Notes under the pieces: model-generated | The model's input: the letters and a program-made list of their open reading frames with translations, nothing else | The model's database searches: none | What the model was told of the DNA's origin: nothing | Translations under genes and position numbers: made by a program | Shown here: in pieces, positions 52,776-61,787 of the stretch | Numbering within the stretch: the stretch's first letter is position 1 | How the letters are laid out: the number at the start of each line of letters is the position of its first letter | DNA from: Desulfoarculaceae bacterium | GTDB taxonomy: Bacteria; Desulfobacterota; Desulfobulbia; Desulfobulbales; Desulfocapsaceae | Reading direction: 5' to 3' | DNA length: 64,000 nucleotides | Assembly (NCBI GenBank): GCA_019429465.1 | Contig: JAHYIV010000006.1 | Span: 53,091-117,090 of the forward strand

Positions 52776-55076
52776 TTATTTTTTGACAACAGTTTCACCT
52801 GTCTCTTTTTGGAAGAGCGGCAGTTCAATAATAAAGACTGAGCCACGGGGGATGTTGTCTTGTACCCGGATGTAGCCATTGTGGTCGGCAACAATGGTGG
52901 AGACAATGGCCAGTCCTAGTCCTGTGCCGGTTTTTTTGGTGGAGAAATAGGGCTCAAAGAGTTTGGCCTTGTCCTCATCGGGTATCCCCGGGCCATTGTC
53001 GGCTATTTTTATAAAGACGCTTTCCTTCTCTTCATTGAGGGACAGAATAATTTCTATTGTACCGCCATTGACTAAAACTGCAACAGCATTGTCCAGGAGG
53101 TTGATCAGGCAGCGTTTGATCTGCTCTGCGTCAAAACTGAAGATGGGAATCGGCTCGGTCTCGCTGCAGGTGAAGGTGATCTCTTTATGGGCCTCCTGGT
53201 AGAGGAAAAGGGTCTCCTTGGTGACCTTGCACAGGCTGGCAGCTGCCTGCTGGATCTTAGGCATTCTGGCAAACTGGGAGAACTCACTGACCAGCCGTTT
53301 CAGCTCATCCACCTGGTTGATAATGGTATGGGTGCATTGATCAAAGATGCTGTTGTCCTCGTTCAGAAGCTCAGGATAACGTCTGCGCAGACGTTGGGCC
53401 GAGAGTTGGATGGGAGTAAGCGGGTTTTTGATCTCATGGGCGATACGACGGGCCACCTCGCGCCAGGCGGCCATGCGTTGCATCTTCTCCAGCTTGGTCA
53501 GGTTGTCAAAGACCAGCACAAATCCCAGTGATTTGCCGTCCTCGTCTTCCAGACGGGTGAAATTGACCAGTAATGAAAATTTTTCTTTGAGGATGCTGAT
53601 TTTCAGGTGCTGCTCATTGGACGTCTTGCCGGTGTCCTCCAGTTCTTTGATAAAACCGTTGATGATCTCCGCATGTCCTCTGAGCAGGGCATCCTGGTAG
53701 CGCCGGTTAAGAAAGCGCCCCTTGTCGATGTGGAGAAGCTTTTCGGCAAAGCGGTTGATGGTGGTGATCCGTCCGGAGTTGTCAAGCGAGACCACGCCGG
53801 CCGCGACATTCTGCAGAATGATTTCCGTGTAACGCCGGCGTTGTTCTGATTCCTGAGAACTTTTCTGGAGTGCTATATGCGCCTCTTCCAGCTTGATATT
53901 GCTGAGATTCAGGTTGCTGGTCATGGTGTTGAAGGAATCCACCAGCAGGCCCATCTCGTCATCGGCTTTTTTTTCCAGGGAAAAGCCTAGGTCGCCTCTG
54001 GCAACCCTTCTGGTGGCGGCAGCCAGTTTGTCAATGGGGCCGGTAATCCTTTTGGCGATATAGAAACCAAACCAGATGGCCGCAAAGACGATGAGCATGG
54101 TGACGATGAGCAGGAGGGCAACCAGCCAGAATTGAAAAGGTTTCTGCATGTGCTTGAGTTGCCGATAGTCCTCTATGCCCTGAGTGATAAGGGTCATTTG
54201 TTGCTTTTGTGCACTCGTTATGAATTTGGTAGTGATCAAGGTGAGTTGTTGGGAGGAGAGCTGAGGCATGGGGATCTGGGCTACGCAGCGTACCAGGTCT
54301 CCATGCGCTGATTCCTGGATGAGGATAACTCTCTCTTTTGTATCCCGCGCCTCGTGAATCGAGCTGAGTGGAATTCTCGGCAGTGTCACTTCTGGCACCG
54401 TCCCGGAGGACGTGATCTCCAGGTACTGTCCGTCAATAATCAGGGTGATGTTGTCCTGGCCCTCAGCGAGATGAGAGACGAGAATGTTTTCCAGCGTTTT
54501 CTGAAGGGTTTCGGGATCGTCTGGGGTTGTCTTTTGTCTGGATAGAAGTTCTTCAATGACGTGACTTTCCTTTCTTAGTTGGTCTTTGCGCTCTTGCAGT
54601 ACTGATTGGGCCAGCCCCAATGACTCCTGCAGTGACCTCTCGATATTGGTATTAAACCAGTAGTCCATGCTGGTGGAGATAAATTGCAGGGCCACAAAAA
54701 AGAGTAAGGCTGAGGGGATCAACGACAGGCAGATGAAGGAGGTCACCAGTTTCGTTTTCAGCTTAAATCCCAGAAGTTTCTGGCGGCTTTCAAACAGGAG
54801 CTCTGCCAGATTGCGCAAGACCAGAAAAAACATGAGCAGGGCCAGCAGCACATTGAGATTGATGATGCCAAAGAGGAGAATGTTGCTGTCGACAGACAGC
54901 GGGGCCTGGCTGGAGAAAAGACTTCTTTCCAGCCAGCCCAGAAAGAAAAGAAGGCAGAGGCAGATCAGAATGACCAGGCGGATGAGTCTTTTTTTCTGCA
55001 GACGCTGTGTCGGGCTGAGTGGAGGCCTTTCAGGAGCAGAGTCAGGTTGCGGGCTCTTGTGTGTTACTTGGTCCAT
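52776..55076 (-). CDS. ntrY: NtrY-type sensor histidine kinase
   Basis: 766 residues. Three N-terminal membrane helices (LIRLVILICLCLLFFLGW; ILLFGIINLNVLLALLMFF; LVTSFICLSLIPSALLFF), a periplasmic domain, a fourth helix (FWLVALLLIVTMLIVFAAIW), HAMP, PAS (ILQNVAAGVVSLDNSGRI), HisKA with the phospho-His in RRIAHEIKNPLTPIQ, and HATPase boxes NLLDNAV, DNGPGIPDE, GTGLGLAI. The signal is unknown. Start uncertain: ATG 55076 or TTG 55106, neither with a strong ribosome site. Confidence 0.92.
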   Translation of the reverse strand: MDQVTHKSPQPDSAPERPPLSPTQRLQKKRLIRLVILICLCLLFFLGWLERSLFSSQAPLSVDSNILLFGIINLNVLLALLMFFLVLRNLAELLFESRQKLLGFKLKTKLVTSFICLSLIPSALLFFVALQFISTSMDYWFNTNIERSLQESLGLAQSVLQERKDQLRKESHVIEELLSRQKTTPDDPETLQKTLENILVSHLAEGQDNITLIIDGQYLEITSSGTVPEVTLPRIPLSSIHEARDTKERVILIQESAHGDLVRCVAQIPMPQLSSQQLTLITTKFITSAQKQQMTLITQGIEDYRQLKHMQKPFQFWLVALLLIVTMLIVFAAIWFGFYIAKRITGPIDKLAAATRRVARGDLGFSLEKKADDEMGLLVDSFNTMTSNLNLSNIKLEEAHIALQKSSQESEQRRRYTEIILQNVAAGVVSLDNSGRITTINRFAEKLLHIDKGRFLNRRYQDALLRGHAEIINGFIKELEDTGKTSNEQHLKISILKEKFSLLVNFTRLEDEDGKSLGFVLVFDNLTKLEKMQRMAAWREVARRIAHEIKNPLTPIQLSAQRLRRRYPELLNEDNSIFDQCTHTIINQVDELKRLVSEFSQFARMPKIQQAAASLCKVTKETLFLYQEAHKEITFTCSETEPIPIFSFDAEQIKRCLINLLDNAVAVLVNGGTIEIILSLNEEKESVFIKIADNGPGIPDEDKAKLFEPYFSTKKTGTGLGLAIVSTIVADHNGYIRVQDNIPRGSVFIIELPLFQKETGETVVKK

Positions 55077-55110
55077 GCGCGCGGGGTTCTTGTTTGTTGT
55101 CTGCAAAGAT

Positions 55111-55269
55111 TAGGGGCCGTTACGAAATAACGTGGCCATTTATATCGATTTCGTTACGCAGGCCAGGGACGGCCCAGTGTCGCGAGCGCCATGGACGGCG
55201 TAGGAGCGACCGGATCCTTATGCCGCTCCGGGTTCTAAGACGGCCATGTTATTTTTTTACAGCGGCTTA
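55111..55269. repeat. Dispersed repeat family B, copy 6, with inner module F
   Basis: GGGGCCGTTACGAAATAACGTGG at left, TTTTTTTACAGCGGCTTA at right; module F inserted at 55157-55213. The terminal TTA is the complement of the stop codon of the DUF4390 gene. Lies in the gap between that gene and ntrY. Confidence 0.8.
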
Positions 55270-55842
55270 ATAGGTGAATTCAATAGTGTGCCAGTCGGTT
55301 TCAATGTCCCACCAAGAGACAAAAGGGATAATGTAATGCAGCTTCATCGGCAGTGTTTTTTTATAGAGCTCTGCCTTGAGCCGCAGTTGATAGGAGCTGT
55401 CTGGGATGAGCTGGGACAGTTCAATGACCAGCAATCCGTTAATCTCGTTCATGGCCTTCAGGGCGTCGCTGAGTTCAGAGAACGATTCGCTCTTCTTGTT
55501 TTTTTCATTTGTATCAACCCGGTAATTTTCCTGGAGGGTATCATATGTCAGGAGATGTTGAAATTGGAAGGAGACAAGTTGCAGGTCGGTCCAGCTTTTC
55601 TCTGTTTTATTGAGCTCCACCAGAAAGGTGAACTGGATGGGAATGCCATTGTGCAATCCTTGCAGCATCTCTGTGGTGATGCCGTTATTGATAAGGCCGA
55701 AAAGAAGCAGGTGGGTCTTTGAGGTGGTGATGATAAGGTCGGAGAAGTGAACATCTCTGTCCTGGCTGTCCTTGCCGTATCCGGTATGGGGCAGGCAGGT
55801 CAGGGCCAGGATGAGCAAAAAGAAAAATATTTTACTTTGCAT
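55267..55842 (-). CDS. DUF4390 secreted protein
   Basis: 191 residues. Signal peptide IFFFLLILALTCLPHTGYG, then a mainly beta protein (HFSDLIITTSKTHLLLFGLINNG, FTFLVELNKTEKSW, MKLHYIIPFVSWWDIETDWHTIEF). DUF4390 genes frequently precede ntrYX in Desulfobacterota, suggesting a sensory or envelope-linked role. No clear ribosome site was seen. Its stop codon is within family B copy 6. Confidence 0.8.
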   Translation of the reverse strand: MQSKIFFFLLILALTCLPHTGYGKDSQDRDVHFSDLIITTSKTHLLLFGLINNGITTEMLQGLHNGIPIQFTFLVELNKTEKSWTDLQLVSFQFQHLLTYDTLQENYRVDTNEKNKKSESFSELSDALKAMNEINGLLVIELSQLIPDSSYQLRLKAELYKKTLPMKLHYIIPFVSWWDIETDWHTIEFTY

Positions 55843-56067
55843 GAGTGATAAAAAAATAAGGTGGAGTGGCAATATGTCGGAAAATTCAATCTCTGCTGCA
55901 AAGATGTGGCTGACAAGAGACCTTTTAGAAGAAAAAAACTTACTTGATATTGCTCTATATGTCACGGTTTGTTCCAGAAACGTGATTTTTTTTTAGACAG
56001 GATGGCTGTGTTGGTGGCGGCCAGGACTGAGCTGTTATCCGGTGAGAGGGCAAGGATGGTAATTTAC

Positions 56068-56096
56068 TTGACAGAAGGGTCGGCGCTTATTAATTT
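56068..56096 (+). promoter_or_regulatory. Candidate sigma-70 promoter for the 56-59 kb gene group
   Basis: TTGACA (56068-56073), 17-bp spacer, TAATTT (56091-56096). It lies about 100 bp upstream of the DUF302-like gene. Confidence 0.5.
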
Positions 56097-56198
56097 GTGC
56101 ATATGTTTGTTAACTGGACTCGGGTGAGAGAAGCCGGCAGGAGGGTGGTCCTTGTGTCGGAAAAAATATAACGTATTCAACGTAAAGAGGGAAATGTT

Positions 56199-56513
56199 AT
56201 GGACAGAAATGAAAATCTCTATCTGGCCGAAACCGCCAAGAGTGCGGCCCGTTTTGCTGCTGATTTTGAAGCAGTTTGCCGGAAGTATGACTTTGTCGTC
56301 AACAACAGCGACAGCATGGATATGAAAAAAACGTTCCGGGCCCACGGCGGAGTCGTGCCTGATGATTTTGACCTGCACATGATGCAGGTCTGCAAACCAG
56401 CCAAGGCGGATAAAAGCCTGACGGCCAATCCTGAACGGGCGATCCTGATGCCCAAATTTGTTTATGCTGAGACCTTTGCCAAGGTCAGGTCGATGATTGA
56501 TGAGGCTAAATAG
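56199..56513 (+). CDS. DUF302-like small protein
   Basis: 104 residues without signal. AKSAARFAADFEAVCRKYDFVV and MMQVCKPAKADKSLTANPERAILMPKFVYA resemble the DUF302 fold (a single-domain alpha/beta protein of unknown function). GAGGGAAATGTT precedes the ATG. First gene of a group that includes a permease, Usp, NifX-like and DUF134. Confidence 0.65.
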   Translation: MDRNENLYLAETAKSAARFAADFEAVCRKYDFVVNNSDSMDMKKTFRAHGGVVPDDFDLHMMQVCKPAKADKSLTANPERAILMPKFVYAETFAKVRSMIDEAK

Positions 56514-56712
56514 AAAGAGTCAGGTTGTGTATTGTTCGGAGTTGAAGGAAGAGGGCTTCTTCCTGGTTTGAGAAAGGGTTGGTGAGCTTTTTTGCTGAAC
56601 TTCTTCGCTGGCAGTGTCGGATTTTTTTGTCTGCTGATCAGGGAAAATGTCTGATTCAGGATCAGGGCGGGGGCTGTTTTCTTAAGGCTTCTGATTTTCC
56701 GGGAGGAAAATA

Positions 56713-57618
56713 ATGCTGAAATTGTTGAATATTATCCAGAAAAATCTTGTTTATGTTATCCCTGCTGCCATGATCCTGGGGGTCATTGGTGGGGGATATC
56801 TCTTTGATGCCAAGCCATTGAAGCAGCTCATCATCCCCATCACTTTTGTTATGGTCTACCCGATGATGGCTACCCTCAATGTCAAGACCATCTTCAAGGG
56901 GAAAGACCTGAAACTGCAGGTGGTAACCCAGTTGATCAATTTTATCTTTGTTCCCATTGTAGTCTATACCATCGGCAAATTATTTTTTGCCGGCGCAGAA
57001 CAGAAATTCGGCCTTTGGGCCGTGGGACTCTTCCTTATCGGTGTTCTTCCTGCCTCCGGCATGACCATTTCGTGGACAGGATTTGCCAAAGGGAATAAGG
57101 AAGCAGCCACCAAGATGCTTGTCTTCGGGCTGATTATCGGCGCCTTGGCTGCGCCTGTCTATACCAAAGTTTTTATGGGGGCAACGGTTGATGTTGATAT
57201 GCTGCACATGTGTCAGCAGATCTGTCTCTTTGTCTTTGTTCCTTTGATTGCCGGACTGCTTACCCGGAATTATATTGTCAAAAAACACGGGAAAAAGGCA
57301 TGGGTGGAGGTTTATAAGCCAAAATTCTCTCCCTTTTCAGCCTTGGGTGTCACCATGATTGCCTTTACCGCCATGGCCCTTAAGGCCAGAAGTATTTTGG
57401 CTAATCCGGGGGATATCCTCACAATTCTGGTTCCGCTGGTTGTTTTTTATCTTTTCTCCTATGTATTCCTCTCGATTCTCGGGAAATTGTTTTTCCGATG
57501 GGAAGATGCCATTGCCCTCTTGATTTCTCTTGCCTATGTCGTTCAGATCCAGTCTGCGGCCTGGTATATCAAGCTGGTTCCATGGATATTCGGGCCGGTA
57601 TTGGAGGAAAGTGAGTAG
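56713..57618 (+). CDS. Bile-acid:sodium symporter / ACR3-like permease with an internal deletion
   Basis: 301 residues, multi-pass. Helices include YVIPAAMILGVIGGGYLF, LIIPITFVMVYPMMATLNV, FLIGVLPASGMTISWTGFAKGNKEAATKMLVFGLIIGALAAPVY and QICLFVFVPLIAGLL. Near the C-terminus it goes straight from FRWEDAIAL to LISLAYVVQIQSAAWYI; relatives have about 30 residues between these parts, including the conserved RNLSIALA helix. The reading frame is kept. GGAGG precedes the ATG. Transport may be lost or altered. Confidence 0.75.
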   Translation: MLKLLNIIQKNLVYVIPAAMILGVIGGGYLFDAKPLKQLIIPITFVMVYPMMATLNVKTIFKGKDLKLQVVTQLINFIFVPIVVYTIGKLFFAGAEQKFGLWAVGLFLIGVLPASGMTISWTGFAKGNKEAATKMLVFGLIIGALAAPVYTKVFMGATVDVDMLHMCQQICLFVFVPLIAGLLTRNYIVKKHGKKAWVEVYKPKFSPFSALGVTMIAFTAMALKARSILANPGDILTILVPLVVFYLFSYVFLSILGKLFFRWEDAIALLISLAYVVQIQSAAWYIKLVPWIFGPVLEESE

Positions 57619-57722
57619 AGGCAGACGTAATTTGGAACATATGCTTCACCTCTTCCACTATTTGCAGCTGCAAATCGGTGATGAAAAGGTGACAGTCAGT
57701 GATTACAGCCATTGGAGGCGAT

Positions 57723-58222
57723 ATGAAAGAGTCCCTGTTTAAGAAAATATTGTACGCAACCGACCTTTCCGAGACCGCCAAAAAGGCGGCGCGCTATGCG
57801 CTCAGTCTGGCCCATGAGTATGGGGCAGAATTGACTGTTGTCAATGTGATTCCCGACCTGGTGGAGGAGATGTCTGCCGGAATGGGCTATGATCTGGCCA
57901 GCCATTTCGGCCGGGAGAAGCTGAGCAGCTTTTATGGTGAAGGCCTTGAAGAAAGTAAAAAAAAGTGGTTGAGCGTATTCATGCCGTCTGCGCGGAAGCA
58001 GGCAGTGGATTGGAAAACTGTGCAGTTGAGCCGAAGGTGGTAGTGAAGATCGGACATCCAGTTGAACAGATTGTGCAGACGGCAACAGAGGGTGAATTTG
58101 ATCTGGTGGTGCTTGGCACCCATGGTCATAGTATGATTGATGACCTTCTTTTGGGCAGCGTTGCTCGAGGGGTGGTGAAAAAAAGTCCCATGCCGGTCTT
58201 GACAGTCAGGCTCAGGGGTTAA
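57723..58222 (+). pseudogene. Universal stress protein, frameshifted at an A8 run
   Basis: The two halves of one UspA-type protein lie in different frames. The first (from ATG 57723 behind GGAGG) reads KKILYATDLSETAKKAARYALSLAHEYGAELTVVNVI and continues to EGLEESKKK; the second resumes at VERIHAVCAEAGSGLENC and goes on through VVKIGHPVEQIVQTATEGEFDLVVLGTHGHSMIDDLLLGSVARGVVKKSPMPVLTVR, with the G-x2-G-x9-GS nucleotide motif present. The shift falls at the eight A residues around 57957-57964; nine would restore the frame. Confidence 0.78.
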
Positions 58223-58252
58223 CAATAAAAAGGTGTAGAAGGAGAAGAAAAA

Positions 58253-58642
58253 ATGCGTATAGCTATTCCAACAAATAATCCAGGGGGCATGCAGGCCCGT
58301 CGTTCAGAACATTTTGGTCATTGTGATGTCTTTACGGTGGTTGAACTGGATGATGATAAAAATATCAGGACGGTGGAAATGATTCCGACACCTGAACATG
58401 GGGCTGGCGGCTGCATGGTCCCGGTGAATACCCTCAATAGTGCCAAGGTGAATGTCATCGTGGTGGGCGGTATGGGCGCCAACCCTTTGCGGGGCTTTAA
58501 TCAGGTGGGTATTGATGTCTACTGGGCTGACCGGAACACTATCCCAGATGCGGCAGCAGTTATTGAACATTTTGTGGCGGGTAAATTACCGATCATGCAT
58601 GCGGACCAGGTCTGTGGTGGCGGCAGTAATTGCCATCATTGA
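58253..58642 (+). CDS. NifX/NifB-C-terminal family (dinitrogenase Fe-Mo cofactor biosynthesis-like) protein
   Basis: 129 residues. MRIAIPTNNPGGMQARRSEHFGHCDVFTVVEL and VIVVGGMGANPLRGFNQVGIDVYWAD match the PF02579 family, which binds metal clusters but is found widely in anaerobes without nitrogenase. The tail CGGGSNCHH has extra Cys/His. GGAGAAGAAAAA precedes the ATG. Followed by DUF134, a frequent neighbour. Confidence 0.87.
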   Translation: MRIAIPTNNPGGMQARRSEHFGHCDVFTVVELDDDKNIRTVEMIPTPEHGAGGCMVPVNTLNSAKVNVIVVGGMGANPLRGFNQVGIDVYWADRNTIPDAAAVIEHFVAGKLPIMHADQVCGGGSNCHH

Positions 58643-58763
58643 TTGAGTATTTGATTTTTTACTTCATCTGCAGTATAAAAAGAAGGAATCGGTGCTGGCA
58701 GTCTGTGTGTTGAAAATGCATGCAAACTGCCATATTTATTTATTTTAACAGTAAAAAAACAAC

Positions 58764-59075
58764 ATGTCTCCTCGTCCCAAAAAAATACGACATTGTCAGG
58801 GTAATTTCTGCGGTCGGGCCTTCAAGCCAACCGGCACGCCTTTGAGTAAACTTGAGCGGATTGAACTCTGTCGTGATGAGCTGGAAGCGCTCAGGCTCTG
58901 TGATCGGGATGACTTGACCCAGGAAGAGGCCGGACAGTTCATGGGGGTGTCACGGGGAACCATCCAGAGGATTCTCGCCACGGCCAGAAAGAAGGTGGCC
59001 ACGGCCCTGTCAGAGGGACAGGCCCTTGTCTTTGTCGATGATGAGGAAAAGGAAATGGAAGATATCGCGACATAG
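58764..59075 (+). CDS. DUF134 HTH protein
   Basis: 103 residues. SPRPKKIRHCQGNFCGRAFKPTG at the N-terminus and DLTQEEAGQFMGVSRGTIQRILATARKKVATAL, a sigma-70 region 4-like helix-turn-helix. DUF134 proteins accompany NifX-like and Mrp proteins in anaerobes; regulation of those genes is inferred. A tandem hairpin array follows directly. Confidence 0.87.
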   Translation: MSPRPKKIRHCQGNFCGRAFKPTGTPLSKLERIELCRDELEALRLCDRDDLTQEEAGQFMGVSRGTIQRILATARKKVATALSEGQALVFVDDEEKEMEDIAT

Positions 59076-59098
59076 GGCTACGGCGTGGTCTTTACAGC

Positions 59099-59354
59099 CA
59101 CCGGTCGTTAAACAGTCAACAATCAAAGAGACGATTGTTGACTGTTATGATAGAGGAGCAGTAAACCTTGAAGGCGTTGGTTGCTGTGGGTACCGGTCGT
59201 TAAACAGCCAACAATCAAAGAGACGATTGTTGGCTGTTTAACGACATAAGGAGCAGTAAACCTTGAAGGTGTTGGTTGCTGTGGGTACCGGTCGTTAAAC
59301 AGTCAACAATCAAAGAGACGATTGTTGACTGTTTAACGACATAAGGAGCAGTAA
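59099..59354 (+). repeat. Three-unit tandem hairpin array with SD/TTG micro-ORFs
   Basis: Units begin at about 59101, 59193 and 59288 (spacing 92 and 95 bp). Each contains GTTAAACAGTCAACAATC and its inverted match GATTGTTGACTGTTTAAC; in unit 2 both arms change together (AGCCAAC/GTTGGCT). After each of the first two hairpins comes AAGGAG or GAGGAG, then TTG-AAG-G(C/T)G-TTG-GTT-GCT and a stop, encoding the 11-residue peptide MK(A/V)LVAVGTGR. Confidence 0.75.
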
Positions 59355-59397
59355 ACAGAACAGCCGGGACAGCACCGGCTGTTCTGTAACTGCTCCT
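59344..59397. terminator. Long hairpin between array and prfC
   Basis: Outer arms AGGAGCAGT/ACTGCTCCT and inner arms ACAGAACAGCCGG/CCGGCTGTTCTGT are perfect, giving a 22-bp stem with small bulges. It overlaps the prfC stop codon and can end transcription from both sides, although T runs are short. The left arm includes the third copy of the array's ribosome-site block. Confidence 0.6.
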
Positions 59398-60985
59398 AAA
59401 TATTCTCCCTGGTCTTATGGAATTCTATGGCTGGCCATTTTTCCATGAAAAAATTCAGCATCCACTCATTCTGGGCCAGATAGGTCAGAAATCCCTCTGC
59501 GTCCCGGGCCAGTGCCGCCTGATTCTTCCTCTCAAACTCCGCCATTTTTTTCGGATCGGCGCAGGTCACCCAGCGGGCTGCCTGATAGTTGATCGGTTCA
59601 TAGACGGCATCGACGCCATACTCATTTTTCAACCTGGCCATGGTCACTTCAAATTGGAGCACGCCTACCGCTCCCATGATGTAATCAGCACCGATGAGCG
59701 GCCGGAATACCTGGACCGCCCCTTCTTCCGCCAGTTGAATCAACCCCTTCTGCAGCTGCTTCATCTTCAGGGGATTTTTCAGGAGTACCCGGCGGAAGTG
59801 TTCAGGGGCAAAGTTGGGGATACCGGTAAACTTGAGCGGCTCCTTGGGGGTAAAGGTGTCGCCGATCTTGATGGTGCCGTGGTTGTGCAGGCCGATGATG
59901 TCTCCGGGCCAAGCCTCTTCGACATTGGCCCGGTCCTGAGCCATGAAGATAGTGGCATTGGCCAAGGTGATGTCTTTGTTCAGCCGGTGATGGCGCACTT
60001 TCATGCCGCGGGTGAACTTCCCGGAGCAGATCCTGAAAAAAGCGATGCGGTCGCGATGGGCCGGATTCATGTTGGCCTGGATCTTGAACACGAAACCGGA
60101 AAAATCTTCCTCGGTGGGGTCCACATCGCGGGTGACCGCCGTGCGTGGGCCGGGAGGTGGAGCCATTTCCACAAAGGCGTCAAGGAGTTCCTGGACACCG
60201 AAGTTATTAATGGCACTGCCAAAGAAGACCGGGGTTTGATTGGCCTTCATGTAGTGGTCGTAGTCAAAGGGGTTGGCCGCCCCGGCCAGGAGCTCAATGT
60301 CGGTACGTAGTTCGTCGGCCTGATAAGCCCCTAGCAGTTGGTCAAGGCGCGGGTCGTCAAGGGACTCGATGGTGATTCCCTGCTGTCCTCGGCTCTGCTG
60401 ACCCGGGGTGAACAGGTGCAGCTGCTTCCTATAGAGATTGTAGACTCCCTTAAACGTCTTGCCCATGCCAATGGGCCAGGACATGGGGGCACATTCGATC
60501 TGCAGTTTGTCTTCGATCTCGGCCAGGATGTCGAGTGGTTCCATCCCTTCGCGGTCCAGTTTGTTGATGAAGGTGATCAGTGGTGTGTTGCGCATCCGGC
60601 ACACTTCCATCAGCTTCTCGGTCTGGGCTTCAACCCCTTTGGCGTTGTCGATGACCATGATCGCCGAATCAACGGCGGTGAGCACTCGGTAGGTATCTTC
60701 GGAAAAATCCTGATGGCCGGGGGTATCGAGGAGATTGATCTCGTAATCGCAGTAGGTGAATTTCATCACCGAGGTGGTAACCGAGATGCCGCGTTCCTGC
60801 TCAATGGCCATCCAGTCGCTGGTGGCATGTCGCGCCACCTTGCGTGACTTGACGGCCCCGGCCAGATTGATGGCGCCACCAAAGAGGAGGAGCTTTTCGG
60901 TCAAAGTGGTTTTTCCGGCGTCTGGATGGCTGATGATGCCAAAGGTCCGTCGTTTGGCTACTTCCTGTTCAAGCTGTCTGCTCAT
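59396..60985 (-). CDS. prfC: Peptide chain release factor 3
   Basis: 529-residue translational GTPase that recycles RF1/RF2. GTP motifs [32 protein letters not shown] and NKLDREG are intact; [29 protein letters not shown] is the effector region; the C-terminal domain with [27 protein letters not shown] is typical. ATG 60985 is used; the in-frame ATG at 60997 lacks a better ribosome site. Confidence 0.95.
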   Translation of the reverse strand: MSRQLEQEVAKRRTFGIISHPDAGKTTLTEKLLLFGGAINLAGAVKSRKVARHATSDWMAIEQERGISVTTSVMKFTYCDYEINLLDTPGHQDFSEDTYRVLTAVDSAIMVIDNAKGVEAQTEKLMEVCRMRNTPLITFINKLDREGMEPLDILAEIEDKLQIECAPMSWPIGMGKTFKGVYNLYRKQLHLFTPGQQSRGQQGITIESLDDPRLDQLLGAYQADELRTDIELLAGAANPFDYDHYMKANQTPVFFGSAINNFGVQELLDAFVEMAPPPGPRTAVTRDVDPTEEDFSGFVFKIQANMNPAHRDRIAFFRICSGKFTRGMKVRHHRLNKDITLANATIFMAQDRANVEEAWPGDIIGLHNHGTIKIGDTFTPKEPLKFTGIPNFAPEHFRRVLLKNPLKMKQLQKGLIQLAEEGAVQVFRPLIGADYIMGAVGVLQFEVTMARLKNEYGVDAVYEPINYQAARWVTCADPKKMAEFERKNQAALARDAEGFLTYLAQNEWMLNFFMEKWPAIEFHKTRENI

Positions 60986-61043
60986 GATATTTCTCAAAAG
61001 GTGCTGGTACGTGTCGTTTTGGACTTGTCGCTAGGGATAGTTT

Positions 61044-61227
61044 TAGGGACGCTGAAAATACTGATATACCATCTTGCTCCCCGTCTTTGGGGCCATCTTT
61101 GACCGCACCTCAATCGTGAAATCCTCGATGGAGCGCAACCACATCCGCGATTTTACACAATCGATGCAGCCAGATCCTGCCCAGATCCAGTCGCAATACA
61201 GATACATCAGTATTTTCCGAGTCCCTT
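61044..61227. repeat. Dispersed repeat family A, copy 3
   Basis: TAGGGACGCTGAAAATACTGAT at left and ATCAGTATTTTCCGAGTCCCT at right are well-matched inverted ends. Core ACCGCACCTCAATCGTGAAATCCTCGATGG matches the reverse of copy 1. The following 280 bp to 61511 hold no gene I can support. Confidence 0.78.
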
Positions 61228-61511
61228 GGGAGGATGTATAAAATAACATACTCTAGGCTTTTTGACCAGGAAAGCAATGACAAAAAGGGTGGATGGGGCA
61301 TCTTCTTCTGGTGCACAACAGATGGAAAATGGCTGCTGGTCAGAGATTCCAGCTCCGATGTCGGAGAAATTGAGGAAACTTCCTCATGTCAGCGTGGTCT
61401 CTTGCCCGAATTTGAGGCTGAGATGGCAGGTAATGCGGGTAGAATCGTCAGGGGCGCAGGCCTTGTCTTTGCCGATGCCAGAATGTTTCATTTTGTTCTT
61501 CAGGCCGGCTC

Positions 61512-61787
61512 TTATTCACTGGTAAAAAAAATATCGCCATAATATGCGGTTGTCTGCTGGCCGCTGTTGTCGGTGTCGGTCATGATGGCCACACCATCTA
61601 TGTGCCTGGTTTCTGAGCCAAAGAGCTCTCTGAGGTCGGTATGGACATTGCGTTTTTCCTGATACCAGGTTGCAGGCTTGTCGGTGGATGAACGGAGGGC
61701 AAGCATCATGGCACTTTTGCCGGCAAAGGCGTTGGGCCAACTCTCCCCGGTATGGACTGCTGAGGCCCAGACATACTTTCTTCTAAG
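61512..61787 (-). pseudogene. 3' remnant of a DUF3047 gene, cut by the IS200-like element
   Basis: About 90 codons on the minus strand: RRKYVWASAVHTGE, YQEKRNVHTDLRELFGSE and DGVAIMTDTDNSGQQTTAYYGDIFF, the C-terminal signature of DUF3047. The 5' part is missing; the homology ends where the left end of the IS200-like element begins, and no N-terminal part is seen on its other side. Confidence 0.7.

Noticed and set aside
59099..59354. CRISPR array
   Set aside because: Only three units, no unique spacers, and the units contain long perfect hairpins and shared inter-hairpin sequence.
61234..61542. Plus-strand ORF of 102 codons before the IS element
   Set aside because: It opposes the DUF3047 remnant, has no ribosome site and no recognisable protein pattern.
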